Positions 35,168 to 47,800 of a stretch of 64,000 bases of DNA are shown here, one piece after another. The notes under the pieces are model-generated. The model ran no database searches and was not told where the DNA came from. It saw only the letters and a program-made list of their open reading frames with translations. Source of the DNA: Vitis vinifera. Lineage: Eukaryota; Streptophyta; Magnoliopsida; Vitales; Vitaceae. Made by a program: the position numbers and the translations under genes. The DNA is taken from assembly GCF_030704535.1 (NCBI RefSeq), contig NC_081812.1, positions 15,473,001-15,537,000 on the forward strand, given 5' to 3'. Position 1 is the stretch's first letter, and each line of letters starts with the position of its first letter.

Positions 35168-37395
35168 TATGTAATGAATGTTACTTCCAAAGTGATGTAT
35201 GCGCTTTTGTGTTATGCAAGGAGTGTGGCCTATTATTCTGTATCTCGTCTGGAAAATCCACCCCAAAGCAGTTTTGTGAGGCCTTTCAAGGTAAATTTAA
35301 AATTGAAAATTGAAAATTCACAAAATGCAAGTGGGAGATTGGTCTACCTACCCATGCCATCTCTGCACCTTTTTAGCTTGTAATAATTGTTATTGAGGGT
35401 GTTTCTGTGGGAAGAATTTATAACCCAAAAAATATAATAATAATAATAATAATGGAAACGCGTATGGGCTCTTTTAATAATTGAGGGGTACCATCCACTC
35501 TCAACATGCCTCAAGTTGACTACATTGGGGTGGAGTTGTCATCTCCATCTTTTGGGGCGGATTGTTATTCTCCTAGATGTTTAGATGTCTAGGAAACGGT
35601 GGGGTGCGAGATTAAGTCTAGTTGAGAAAAAACAAGGTGCATAATAAATGTTGGAATTTCCCGTAGGGCTACGGCTGCACACCATGGTATGCGTTATTGT
35701 GCAAGTTGCAACCACTTGAGAGCGGCTGTAAATAAGAAATAGGACAGATGGCAAGGAACCCCTTTGGACTCTATACATACTTCTTCATACCTTTGTTGCA
35801 GTTACTTTGTCTCGTAATACATGCATACATATGTGTATATATATATATATATATATTTCACAAGGGTCTACAAGTATGCTAGCCTAATAGAAGTTGAAGC
35901 CAATGCCTGAAAAGTGAGGAATTGGACCAAATCCTTTTGAAATGTGATGTTGGATGCCTGTTATCAATGGGGGAAGTTAGGAGGCTCGGATGACTAACAT
36001 TGAAGTGGTCAACCAAGTTAAAGTCTAGCTAGTTGAAAGCCGACAACGTGCATGTTGAGACTTGATATTTTTCCAAACTTGGGATGACAAAGTTGGACAC
36101 CTTGTAGTAACCTTATTGGTGGCTAATTAAAGTCAAGGAATCTTAATTGAATCGGCGACTAATTGGAGTCCAGAAAAATCTTAATTGATGACGAAAGTTC
36201 GATACATTCTATTTTTCTCGACCAGCCGACGAATAGGGCTTAACCTTTTGCAAGTTATCCCAAGTAATAGCTCTTTGGTTAGGTCCAGTGGGGATTCCAT
36301 CTTGGCGAATGGGAGATCACTCTATACAAGACAAAACCTAGATTCACAAAATGCAAAGGGTGCCTTCAACTAACCGTTAGAAGGTGCTTTTTACGACGTA
36401 TCAAGGGATGATGGAAATTATTGGTGACCAACCTTCGACCCGAAAATGTTATTGTGCAGCAATAAAAGGGACATATATTCGTGTAATGGAAGGTATGCTT
36501 AATTGTATAACCATTTAGTGACAAGGTGCAGCTTTAACTCCTATGCACATGATCGAGTTTATTTTTTTATTTTTTCATAATTTCTAAAATAAAAATTGCA
36601 AAAAATGGACTTGATTTCTTTTAAAATTATTCTTTATGAAAATTTAAATGTCTATTTTATAACATTTTTCCAAAACAATTATAAAAAATTAATTTTTTAG
36701 AATAGTTTTTGAATATATTATTGAATCTTTGTAAAATAAAAATCTGTTTGAAAACTTAAATTTTTTTAATATATTTTAAATATATTTCAAAAATAATTTT
36801 TATATATAATATTTTAATTTTAATTATCTTACATGAATAAAAAAAGAAAGTTAAATGATGTTATTTTAAAATATTTTATTTTATATTTTTAAGAAAAAAA
36901 AGAATAAAAAATAGTTTTTAGTTGTAAAATGTGTTTTTTTGTATTTTTTTTTGTTTTGAATAATAAAAAAATTATTTAAAAAAACAGTTGTTAAATAAAC
37001 CTAAATCTATGTTGGAATCCAACCGAAACAAAAAAAAAAAAGACTGGAAATAAATTTAGGAAAAGAGAGAATGAAAATGGATTTTTTTATTTTTTCTGAA
37101 TGAGAAAAATTATGAAGGAATTGGGAATTTTATGTTTTACATGTAAGTTATAACTGAAAAATGAGACCAAAAAAATGAAGAAAATTTGGACACACTCGTT
37201 AAAACTGCCTCTGAATAGACCGAACAACTTTGGTCTGGATACAGACACGTGTAACGCTTTCAACGCGTCCGTTCTCCAGTTGGTGAGTTGGCCAAGAGGA
37301 GTTGTTTTTTTCCTCCTACCCTTTCGTCTTTCTCCCCTCACTCAACTAAACTCAATTCATCACAGAAAAGTGGTTGAGATTAGGCTCATCTCCCT
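35168..37395. other. 3' UTR and intergenic, no gene recognised
   Basis: Includes a (taa)n run at 35,432-35,452 and a (ta)n run at 35,836-35,857. The stretch 35,450-36,540 has ordinary base composition and may be a decayed transposon, but I saw no protein motif. 36,560-37,010 is an AT-rich repeat-like block. Confidence 0.5.
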
Positions 37396-37396
37396 T

Positions 37397-37403
37397 CTTA
37401 TAA
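37397..37403 (+). promoter_or_regulatory. TATA-like box before the 120-aa membrane protein
   Basis: TTATAAA about 40 bp upstream of the ATG at 37,440. The short distance would leave only a very brief leader, so use of this box is not certain. Confidence 0.35.
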
Positions 37404-37439
37404 ACCCTAACCCTTTCAACTATTTTAACATTCTCAACG

Positions 37440-37802
37440 ATGTCTCTCTCCTTCTTCGACTCCATACTCCGCCCTCTCACCTCTCGCTGGCCCTTGCTAC
37501 TCTACGCTGCGGCATGGACCGCGCTCCTATCCGCCACGGTTGCAGTTGCTTCCTTCTTGCCGGAGGCTGCCTTTGTATGGGCGATATCTCCGTCTTCTTC
37601 CTTCTCCAGAGCATGCGACGCAGAAGGGTTCATTAGGGTTCCGATGGACCTTCCGGGGGAGGTTCTGTGTTTGCCGGCTCATTTGTTTGCCAAGTTTAGC
37701 ATGGATTTATTGGTGCCTCCAGTTTTTGCGGCTGTTGTTGTGGCTGGTTCTGCATGTTTGGTTCGAGCCATGGGCTTGTGGGAGGACGACTTGCCTCGTT
37801 GA
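37440..37802 (+). CDS. Small two-helix membrane protein of unknown function, 120 aa
   Basis: Single-exon frame of 120 codons with a TGA stop. Two strong hydrophobic segments are visible: residues about 19-41 (WPLLLYAAAWTALLSATVAV) and about 88-108 (LLVPPVFAAVVVAGSACLV), separated by a hydrophilic loop with CDAEGFIRVPMDLPG. No known domain was recognised. The frame is GC-rich with good codon structure in an AT-rich setting, which argues for a real gene. Two overlapping frames (37,175-37,636 and 37,540-37,893) are shadows. An uncharacterised plant membrane protein; location not determined. Confidence 0.7.
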   Translation: MSLSFFDSILRPLTSRWPLLLYAAAWTALLSATVAVASFLPEAAFVWAISPSSSFSRACDAEGFIRVPMDLPGEVLCLPAHLFAKFSMDLLVPPVFAAVVVAGSACLVRAMGLWEDDLPR

Positions 37803-38427
37803 GTCCGCCCCAGATTCAGATGCGAAAATCCTTTGCATGTGTCTGGTTAAAACCAGGTGTAGTGCTCTGCGTTGGAACCGACGGTGTATTTGAGTCTATC
37901 ACCGTTCTGATTTGTAAGCAGAGTTTATTCTAAAATGATTTTTTTTTCAAAGAAAAAAAAAAGGAAGGTGGGAGTCGGGAGGGCTTTCAATTTTGTGGAC
38001 AACGGCTTCGTCTGGAAAAGAACCATAAAAGATAATGATTTGGTAGAGGCCCGTTTGGCTTCAATTATAACCGTTTTTGTTTGCCTTTGACAAAGTGATC
38101 GATTAGTTTGCTGATTTCTTTCTGATTTGTAATTTGGTTGAAAGATGTCAACCCAGATCAAACTCAAACACATTCATGACAATTCATTAAAAAAAAAAAG
38201 AGGAGAAGAAAATTGAATGCAAGTCAGAGGTCTTAGAAGGTGTGAAGACACAACGAAAGAAAATTCAAATGATATTAATATTACTATGAACAAGATGCAG
38301 GTTCTTTTGTCCAAAGAAACTAAACCCACAAACACGTAGTTACTCGCATATCACAAGTTAATATACCTGCTAGTGTTGTAAGTTGTAACAATTGCAATCT
38401 AGACACACAACCAAGAGGACACAACAT
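37803..38427. other. Spacer between convergent genes (3' UTRs)
   Basis: The 37,440 gene and the minus-strand dehydrogenase converge here. The stretch is likely their two 3' UTRs; no coding sequence seen. Confidence 0.6.
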
Positions 38428-39655
38428 CTAATTTGAAGTGGTTGGAGGTGAGTTAACCAACTTGTTGCTGAAGTCCCACAGTTTTTTCGCCAAGGTTTCG
38501 TCACTAGCATATGCGCTCGGGGCCATCTCATTGCAGTCCAGATAGTACTTCCCACTCACACCTTTCATACTTGGGTGTAGCGCAACGTAACATGTGGTGG
38601 CTGCTCCCTGAAAAGAAATTTAATTTTTTTCCTAAGTCATTCCCACTGAAATTCGACTGCCTGCTGTGATTTTTGGGCAAATGACTCTGGCTTTCATTGA
38701 GAGATGGGATGATTTACCTGCGGTACGTTCTTCCATAGGATGTACGAGAGCAATTGCAAAATTTCTGCAAGAAGAAGAAAATGAGAATTTGGGGAAAAAA
38801 AAATCCCTTTGTGCACAAACATTGTGTGTATAAATAAAAATTGGAGTCTTTTAAGGCATACTCATTAGAACGGCAGAATGTCGAAAGAGATTGGTCATTA
38901 TCAACCCTGGGTGGACAGCATTGACGGAGATATTTGCACCCTCTTCCTGCATTCCAAGTTAGAAAATATGTGTGGTAAATTAGTCAGAAACCCAGAATAT
39001 CTTAAAATAAGTGAACCGAAACATAAACGCAGTGGATCTTTTTGAAGAAGAATTAATTAAGCACTAGAATCACCTGCAAACGCCGCGAGAGCTCTTTGGC
39101 ATGTAATATGTTTGCAAGCTTGGATTGGCCGTACGCCCTCTTGTCCGAGTAACTGATCTCAGAAAATGCAGTAGAAACACGCTATCATAAGAATGGATTT
39201 CTATGAAATCATAGACTAAATCAGAAAGAAAGAGGAGTTCTTTAAAAATAGCATACCTCTTCTCATCATTGATGCCATCAAATTTTATCCCATTTTCGTA
39301 AGTGTGTAGGTGGGCTATTGAAGACAGATTCACAATCCTGCCTTCAATACCTGTCGTCCTAGCCGTGCTCTTCATTTTGTCAAGCAGGAGGTTTGTTAAG
39401 AGGAAATGGCCTGATCATAAAGGTGAGAAAACCATTTGAATTGAGAATCAACAAAGTACTAGGCTATCCCTATACTTGATGAGAGACTCCTGCTCTTTTC
39501 TACTTACCAATATGATTTGTTGCAAATTGGGACTCTATCCCATCTTGTGAAAGTTGGAAGGGGCAAAACATAATACCCGCATTGTTTCTGAAAATTAAGG
39601 TGAATGGTTAGGGTTGGTGGAATTGAAGATCAAAAGTATCATGCTTGTACTAAGA

Positions 39656-39695
<40 letters not shown>

Positions 39696-41532
39696 ACATC
39701 AAAAGGTTTAGGGGAAGATTGAGGGCATTAAAGTTATCCACAAATGCCCTAATGGACTTCATTGAGCAAAGGTCGAGTTTTAGAACATCAACATGAGCGG
39801 CTTCATTGTCTTTAAGAATTAGCTGTTTGGCTTCATTTGCAGCATCCATGTTCCTAGCTGCTATGACCACATGAGCTTTCCGCAGAGCCAAGACCCTTGC
39901 TGTCTCAAAACCGATCCCACTTGCTCCTCCTACAACAACATTTGCCTCTTCATTTTAAGTCAAGTATGAACAGAGAGAATACAAGGAAGACCAAGATCAA
40001 ATATGAAATACGAATGAACAGCTCAAAAATCATATCCATATGCCACAATGAATCCTCCATTAAAAAAAAAAGAAAAAAAAAAAGAAGTCAATCCAAATCA
40101 AAGGACTAAATAAGTTTAGCAACAAGAGCATTGACAGAAAGCAACGGGAGATCGAGTACCATCCCCATCACCATCATCCTCCAAGCCAAATCCACAGCTG
40201 TCATGGGTCACCATGCACATAACTTTTTAAAAATACTTTGCTATATGGCACATGGCCATTCCATCACCAATTAATTTCTGCCTCATTTTATGACTTCATG
40301 GGACTGGTTCTTAAGGTTCAAGCAGATTACCTGTTAATTAATTGAGGTGAATTAAGATAAAACACTAAATTAGCTATTTTCTTTTCTCTCATTTTCGGGA
40401 CCAAAGAAAGATAACCTAAAAAAGGTGGAAACAAGGTCCAAATTATTTCTAAGAGAAAGGACACTGAGGGGATAGATAGGAGGGGCCTCCTGACACAAGT
40501 TCAGAAAATAATGGCAGGCGGTGGGGGGGTTTGCTATTGAAACAGCTTATTGAAGAAGATTCAAAGCATTTGTTGAACAGTACGCTCTTCGCACGCCAGT
40601 AGGCTATGTTCGTTTTGAAAGTATTAAAAAAGGGGAAAATTAATAATAATTAAAATAATTTTTATATTGGAAGAGAAAATCAAATTTATAATGGGTTTCT
40701 AAAAATTCAAAAAATAAATAAATAATAAAAAAAGAGGGGAAGATCATTTTTTTTTTTTTTTGAAAAATTATAATATTTTTCTACTATATTAAACTTTTTT
40801 CTTTAATCATAAGTTTGATGAACAAATTGTCTAAGAAGTAGGCATAAAAAGTTTGATTGAGGTTTTAACATGGCAGAGATTAATTCAAACAGGGTCAAAG
40901 AGTCTTAAGGGATCAATACAGTGTTAGAAGAGGACATATGTTTCCGAATAAAAGAAGAGCAAATAAATTACAGAATCAATTTTCATTTTCAATGTCTTTT
41001 TGAATCAGGAAAAAATTCGAGAATTGCGGAATTTCTGTTTGGGTAGTTAGAAAAGAGAGGAAGAAAATGAAGGCAAAAGAAGAAAGGAAGGCGCTTTTGT
41101 TTTGACTGCTTCCACGGTGTTTCAGAGGAAGTTGTGGTCACCTTCTTTAGTAGCATCGCACTGTCACTGCACGCTAACAGCCCATGAAACCCTGCACAGA
41201 ATGAGGAACAAAAACCAAGAAACAGGAAAAGGCGGAAAAGAAACCAAAACAACACAGAAAGACAGTGAATGCTGAGCCATGAAAAACAGGTACGAAGAAA
41301 ATCCCAACTCAGAGATCATATAATTACACGCACAACATTGACCAAACAGTCCAAGAGATCGTGCACTTTGTGAGAAGAAAACAAAGCCCATGGAAAAGGA
41401 AAGGCAGAGCTGACCAGTGACGATCGCAGTGAGGTTGCTGGCATCAACTCCTTCTGTAACTTGTTCAGCAGTGGAAGCGGATCCAAAGCCACTGGGGCCT
41501 GGCCTCCCAGTAATCAATGAAAAGATTCCCAT
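38428..41532 (-). CDS. Short-chain dehydrogenase/reductase, TIC32/retinol-dehydrogenase type, 324 aa
   Basis: Eight minus-strand exons: 41532-41415, 39929-39698, 39587-39508, 39410-39257, 39152-39074, 38946-38862, 38764-38718 and 38607-38428, in frame, 975 nt with the TAG. Landmarks: Rossmann cofactor loop TGGASGIG (39-46), R in AARN after strand 2 (NADP type), NNAG (118-121), catalytic Ser near 173-174 (IVNLSS) and YGQSK (Tyr202, Lys206). Gene layout and sequence match plant 'short-chain dehydrogenase TIC 32, chloroplastic-like' proteins. Pea Tic32 is an NADPH-dependent, calmodulin-binding part of the chloroplast import machinery, but many grape relatives are simply NADP-dependent reductases, so the label is by similarity. 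There is no clear transit peptide, as in Tic32. The exon 2 donor (GTGAT) runs straight into a CT microsatellite. Confidence 0.9.
39659..39692 (+). repeat. (AG)17 microsatellite beside a splice donor
   Basis: Seventeen AG repeats on the plus strand, i.e. (CT)n in the dehydrogenase transcript. It starts at the sixth base of intron 2, straight after the GTGAT donor at 39,697-39,693. Confidence 0.95.
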
Positions 41533-41539
41533 GAGAAGT

Positions 41540-41572
<33 letters not shown>

Positions 41573-43853
41573 TGGAGAAAGAGTTTCTTTTCTCAGAAAA
41601 CAGGCGATAGTGAAGAATGCAGGGGGGAGAGACAGATAAAGGCAGAGAGATGTGGTTGGAAGCGGGATGAAGACATGGGAATTTATGAGTTGGGGCGGTG
41701 TAGGTAAGAGTCATTTGTGGGACTCGTTTTACATGTATCAGAATTCAATGCCCCGTCGGTGACCACAGACCACTGACCACCTCTAAGCGACTTCCCAACC
41801 ATCCCCATCTTTCTCTTCTTCAATCTGGACAGCGCGGACAAAATCCTCTTTCAAAAACATACTGTCATATCCATTACTGGCTAATTAATGTTGCAAATTG
41901 CAATAGCCTCTCTGCAACCCCCCATAACTCTCTATTTAATATGCCGTACGCCTCTCATCTTTCCAATATGAGTTTTCTTTTTTAAAAAATAAAAAATCAT
42001 ATGAATTACCATTTTGATCATCAACCAAAAAGTCATCCATAACCATCCAACTTAATCCTTATCTAATAAGGGACAGAGTCATATGGTAGGTTAATAGGTT
42101 TGTACTATTATAAAAAATCAATTTGAACTTCATAGAATTTAAATCTTAGACTTGTATAAATCCACGTGTTGTCATGAGTTCTTCAAATTCATAAGAAAAA
42201 AACAAACCCCACGCCTAATTTCGTGAACAAATTGATGAAACGTTTGAAATCTTATTTTACTTTTGAAACCTCAACTGGGTCCTACGTTAGAATTTTTCAG
42301 AGTGAAAATTCGAGACCACGATCCCCATGCACCCGATGGGGATGTTAGGAATGGGGATGACGGTCTGTTCAAGTTGTCTATCATTTATATTGACTTTTGC
42401 CCACACGAGTCTGCTCCTCGGGGATTTTCTGTCTTCCTGTTTCACAATTTCAGGAAGGAAGAAAAATTTCCCGGAAATTTGCTGTTTTCCTGGAGAACTA
42501 TAAACTCCTGTAGAAACAACTACCCGGTTAGTATTCAAAGTAATCATGAATTGGATGTGTTCAACGATTTTTCGCTGGTCTCTTTGAAGTTTGAACTCAT
42601 AACAGTAAGTATCATTTTTCCATAGGGTACACTTCTTTTGTCCTCTTCGGTTAGGCGTGCGCCATGTCTCCTATAATTGTTTCACAGACGGATTTATTTT
42701 TGTTTTTATTTTTTAATTTAAATTTTGTTATAATTCTTCTCAAGCATACATGCAGTGATTAAAGTCGAAGTATGGACCGGCCTTCAACTGAAATAACAAA
42801 ATGAAGAAGAAGAAAATTATGAGCATGTTATTTATAACATTTTCATAATGAGTCGGTTTCAAGAGTAATTATAGAATTAAAGAGGAAGCATATGCCAACT
42901 TCTTCGGTTCCATAATGATTTATTTCCTCAATAAATGCCCGTTTAAATTCATCACCTAATCTTAGGACTAGTGAGTTGTGATTCGTACTCTTTAGCCGTC
43001 AAAGAAGGTGTTCCAATGGAAAATTATGCAACCCATGATGCCATAATTGGTGGAATAATCGCATGTCGCCTCTCCTTTCTGACTTGTCTTCACTAGATGT
43101 CTTCCACTGAAGGAATGGAGATGGTAATAGAACCCTTTTCTAGGAAATGAGCCTGCTCTAAAGCTGAATTGTCAAGGGCTGGGTTAGGCAGATTTGGAGT
43201 ATTTTGGGGCTAAAACTTATCTGAGAGACTGGGACAAGGCGTCCCAGAGAGCCCATTAGAGTACACACCCTAGAACAGAAATTCGCTGGCTGAATACAGG
43301 AGAAGACATCAACGATATTGGCACCTACAGAGTGGGATGTCTAAACGCAAATTCCTGAGGAGCCATGAATTGGGAAATGACAGCAAACGCCGTGGAACTG
43401 CTATTTAATTCTCAACGCATGGCACTTTAATAATTCATATGGGCCAGGCTCCACCACGGGATAAAACTACATAAACGTGAATACTTAACATCATGACATA
43501 GGAACAGACTGAACAGTAGCGGGACCAGAGGCCATTGGATTTTTCATTAAGTCAAGCTTTGCTTTCAATGAATGGAGCGTTCAGTTTTACAACCAACTTC
43601 ATTAGTTGTGCATGAATGGCGAGCCACTTGCCCATCCCAACAGCAGTAGCGTCAGCGCTTACCGATGATATTCAATGTAGTCAACAGCTCTGCGCTCTGC
43701 TCCACGAGCAACTTCACATGAAGAAGGATGGTAGCTCAGTCTCTCTTACAACTGTACGAAGATTATCTTTTGTAGGGTGGAGGTTTTGATAACTGTTGCT
43801 CTTTCTAATATAGTCCCCCGCTACGGATTGTTTGCTTCACCACCTGCTCAATA
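41533..43853. other. Upstream region of the dehydrogenase and intergenic, no gene recognised
   Basis: The first 200 bases are the leader/promoter of the dehydrogenase and hold TG and GA microsatellites (41,540-41,571). Frames near 42,263-42,625 have no motifs. The rest has ordinary composition with nothing identified. Confidence 0.5.
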
Positions 43854-44232
43854 CATAAAGAATATATTTGATTAATTAGATATAGCATGCAATAAAATAA
43901 AATTTGATACCTAATTTGTTGAATATAATATATGATCATTTATTTATTTTATATTCTATAAAACACGAGATCGGACAAGTGATAGGATATATCATATACC
44001 ATCCTTTTTTATATCAATTCCATGTAGGATATGTTAATTTTAAATTAAAATGTAAGATATTTATATATTTTATGTGTCATAAATTTTTTTTATCAATTTT
44101 TTATTTTGTTATATTACTTACTATACAAAATAAATTTTTTATTATAAAATTAAATTTGTTGTTAAAAAAGAAAAACTAAAAAATATTTATAAAATATATA
44201 GTAAAATAATATTAATATGCATTATTATATAT
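43854..44232. repeat. AT-rich dispersed repeat at the viral boundary
   Basis: Related to the insertion at 23,045-23,700 (several shared stretches, such as the tacaaaataaattttttattataaa-type segment and what follows). It ends in a TA-rich run (attattatatataag) directly where viral sequence starts. Florendovirus insertions are often found beside TA repeats (published observation), and this fits. Confidence 0.6.
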
Positions 44233-44276
44233 AAGAAATTTAAAGAGAAGGAACCAAAAACTTGTTAGTTCATAAA

Positions 44277-44413
44277 ACCGACCATGTAGGCGGTATAAAA
44301 TGAAAACATAAACTTAAAAACAAAGCTTAATTAAAACCGACCATGTAGGCGGTACAAGAACATAAAATAAAATGAAAAACAAAACATAATTAAAAACCAT
44401 CCATATAGGAGGT
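44277..44413 (-). repeat. Three tandem hairpin motifs in the viral leader (B1 end)
   Basis: ACCGACCATGTAGGCGGT at 44,277-44,294 and 44,336-44,353, and a variant at 44,396-44,413, spaced 59-60 bp. Each is an imperfect inverted repeat (ACC...GGT with CC...GG) able to form a small RNA hairpin. The same trio occurs at 50,481-50,617 and, on the plus strand, at 58,844-58,980. Confidence 0.8.
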
Positions 44414-44609
44414 AATCAAAACATACTTATATATTACATAAGGAGAAATATCTTACAATGGATAAGGGAAGAAAGCTTGAAGAAAGCTTGAAGAGGTTAC
44501 ATGATGAGAGAGAGAGAAGAGAGAAGGAAGAGAGAGAAAGAAGAGAGAAGGGAGAGCTTCAGCTTAGGAGAGAAAAATGAAACGTGCTTACAAATGAGGC
44601 CCGAGCCTC

Positions 44610-44618
44610 CTTAAATAG
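44610..44618 (-). promoter_or_regulatory. Viral promoter TATA box, end of B1
   Basis: CTATTTAAG on the minus strand, upstream of a CT-rich leader (44,505-44,560) and after a cluster of GAATAGT/GAACAGT words (about 44,636-44,695). The same layout is present at 50,814-50,822 and 58,631-58,639. Confidence 0.75.
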
Positions 44619-44854
44619 GCAAAAAAAGGAATCTTGAACAGTAACCATGAATAGTAGACCCGTGCTTGAATAGTGAATAGTGAACAGTGAATAGTAAGAT
44701 TCACTTTAATACCGAAATCCTCCGAAACAACCTTCTTCGGCTGAGAAGACATCTGGCAAGCTGCTTTAAACTGTGTAGACACATGCTTGCTGCTTTTGGA
44801 ACAGAAACTGTAAAGCTTGTAAAATACTCTTGAAGGAAGACAAAAGGCTGATAA

Positions 44855-47800
44855 TTACTTAGATCTTCTTATGGGAGGAAGGATTCCTTCACAGTCATCA
44901 CCATTGTCTGGAAGGTAGCTTGTTGAATCGTCAGACTCTGCATAAGAATTTTCTTGGGAAAAGCTTGAGCTTCCTTCATCAAGGATTTTCTGAAACTCTT
45001 GAGGGGTCTTAGCTGCTGCGAGCATGGCTTGTAACTGCTGCTTTTTGAGGAGAAACTGAGACATATCATCACTGGCTGAGACTTGTGAGGGGTTCTTGAG
45101 GAAATACTGCTTGACTGCATCAGTAGATGCATCATTTTTCAATGCATCCCACCATTTAGTTTTAAAAGTCCTTCCCAGGGATGGAAAGGCTGCTGATTCG
45201 TCTGTAATAATAATATAGTCCCACTGGACTATCCAAGCCAGGCCAAAATTGCTGAAAAAGAATAGTAAAGGGGGAAAAGCTGAAAGTTCTCTGGGAATAT
45301 TAAAAGAACTTCTGAATAGCTCAAAGCCATCCAGAATGGGCTTAGGAAGAATCTTAATATTTGGACCGTAATAAATCCACCAACTGTAGAACCAAAATGG
45401 GAAAGAGGAAAGCTGATTCTTAGATGGAAAATAGAACATCCATGAATGATGGAAGTCCCTATTCTGGATCAGAAAAGCATTAAACCATGCTCTCTGATAA
45501 TCCCAATAATTAAAAAACCTTGGCTTAGATGGTTCAGAAAATTCCCTTGAAAGATTAGGATTTCCACCCCATTGCTTGACTGTAAGGATCTTATAGATAT
45601 GGCAGGTGGAGAATGCCAAGCCTATATTGCTGAATTTATCAGCGTGATGCTTAATCTTAACAGAACCAGTTTCCATAAGGACTGCTTCATAAAACTCTCT
45701 TGTTTTTAAAATATCACCAGAGGGATAATGAAAATTTTCTTGAAATGCTTTTGCAGCAATCTCTCTGGGGTTTTCAGAGAAAAATTCTCTTTCAATAACT
45801 AAAAGAGATTGATTTAAATCATTTTGCCAATATCTTGATTTTGTTGAAAGAGGTGTGGGGTTGGCAGCCACCACAATTTGTTTGCTTGAAAAAGAAGAGC
45901 TTGTTGCTAATTCCTTTTGGGAGGGATTAGCCATAGTAACCTGCTTAAAGGTCTGAGACCCTGAGGTAGCTGGATATTGTGTTGCCTTAATAGGTTTAGA
46001 ATGATCAGAATGATCATAGTATAAGGTTAACATTTTGTTAGGCATATGGCTGGATTCATGCATAGGTTTAGAAGAATGAAGCTTTGCCAAAAGTTGTGCT
46101 TCTTCCTCTTCAACTTGTTGACTCCAAAGCATTTTATGGGTAGAAGGAGATTGGTTAGTTTGACCGGATTGGGATTTTTGAGAGCTAGAAGCTTGGGTAT
46201 TCTTTTTAGGGGCCATGATCTCATGAACCCTGCAAAATTCACGAGATAGTTGATTAGGGTTGAAATAATCTCCTTTAATAAAGTAACTTTGAAACTTAGA
46301 TTTTAAAATAATATACCAGTGAATTAAATCATACATAAAAGTCATATTTTTAATTTTTTCAAAATCTTTGAAAATAATTCTTAATAAAAATTCTTGATTC
46401 AAAATCCCAATTTGAAATTTTGAAATGCATAAAAAAATGTCATTATGCATGAATTGGTTGCCTATTAGCTTACTTGGGACATCTAACCCAACAAGGTTAA
46501 TTTCTTGGTTAAGAGGGGTGATGCATCCAATTGGATTAGTAAATTCAAAAAGAATTTCTTTATCAGAAAGCTTAGTTCTTATACCTTGGTTATCTACCCA
46601 CAAGGGATAAATAGAGCTTAAGAAGGGTATTCCTAGAAGGGCTTTTTCCTTAAGGTTCTTAACAAGGATAAAGGTTTGCTTAATACAGATGTCATGGTTA
46701 CGGATATGAACATCTGTTAACTTATACTTAATGGCAAGTCTTTGGCCATTGGCTCCAAATAGAGACTCACTAGTCTCTTCGCATAAAGGAATAGGAACCA
46801 AACTTTCTTGAAGGCAATTTTCAGCTGCTCCTGAATCAATCAAGGCAATAATATCAAAGACAAATTTATCTTTGACTACTATAGTAAGGGAGATTTCCCA
46901 CCTCTGGAAGATAACCCTACTTACAGTATTCAAAAAAGTATTTGTCTCATTATCATTAACGTGAGAAGATTCTGGAATATCCGTATGGATTTCTTGGTTG
47001 CCAATTCTATTGATTTGATCTTGGAGATCAGAGAGACCTAGACTTATGAATTGTCTTAACTCCTTAATCTCCTTTTTATGCTGCTTAACTTCTTCATGAA
47101 GTTCCTTAATACTGACATCCTTGGGAGACTGCTGGTCGAACCTGTTTAAGATATCGTTAAGGTTATAAGGATTAACAGTCTTCTTGGCTTCTACCTTAAC
47201 AACAGATTTCTTAAAAACTTCGTAAAGGTTTTGCTTAGTTTTTTCATCTTCAACTTTTCTTAAAGTATCTAGGATGAATTCCTGATCTTGGCTTATGACA
47301 TTTATGGTTTTAGGACGACAATTACAATTACCCTTAATACAAACATCTTGGTCACTAGAAGATTGGCTAGAAACATCGCCACTGCTATCTAGTTGATTAA
47401 TATCATCTTCATTATCTGAATCATTCCTTGATTCAGAGTCTGAGTTTAACATTACTTTACAAAGCATATTTTTTAGGTCATCTGAGACACTTAAGTTATT
47501 AATCTTTTGCTTAACTCTACAATCTTTCTTAAAATGGCCAACTTTGCCACACTTAAAACAGATAATTGGCTTGACGTCTAAAGGAGTTTCTACCCTTTTC
47601 TGGGTATCTTTGTTGACCCTTCTTTGGACGTGCCTTGAATGCTTAGTATCATTCATCCTATAGTTGTCATGGGTACCTCTCTTACTGTGGTAAAACTTAT
47701 CTTTGCTAGGCTTCCTGCTTGGCTTTTGCTTAGAGGGAGGCATAGTTTCTTTTTGGCTGAAACCAAACTGGCTACAGAATGATCCAAATTCATTCTTGTA

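Noticed and set aside
37175..37636. 153-residue frame overlapping the 120-residue membrane protein
   Set aside because: Low-complexity translation of upstream region and alternate frame; the 37,440 frame has the better protein features.
42263..42625. 120-residue frame
   Set aside because: No recognisable domain, overlapped by an equal antisense frame, and no promoter or splice evidence.
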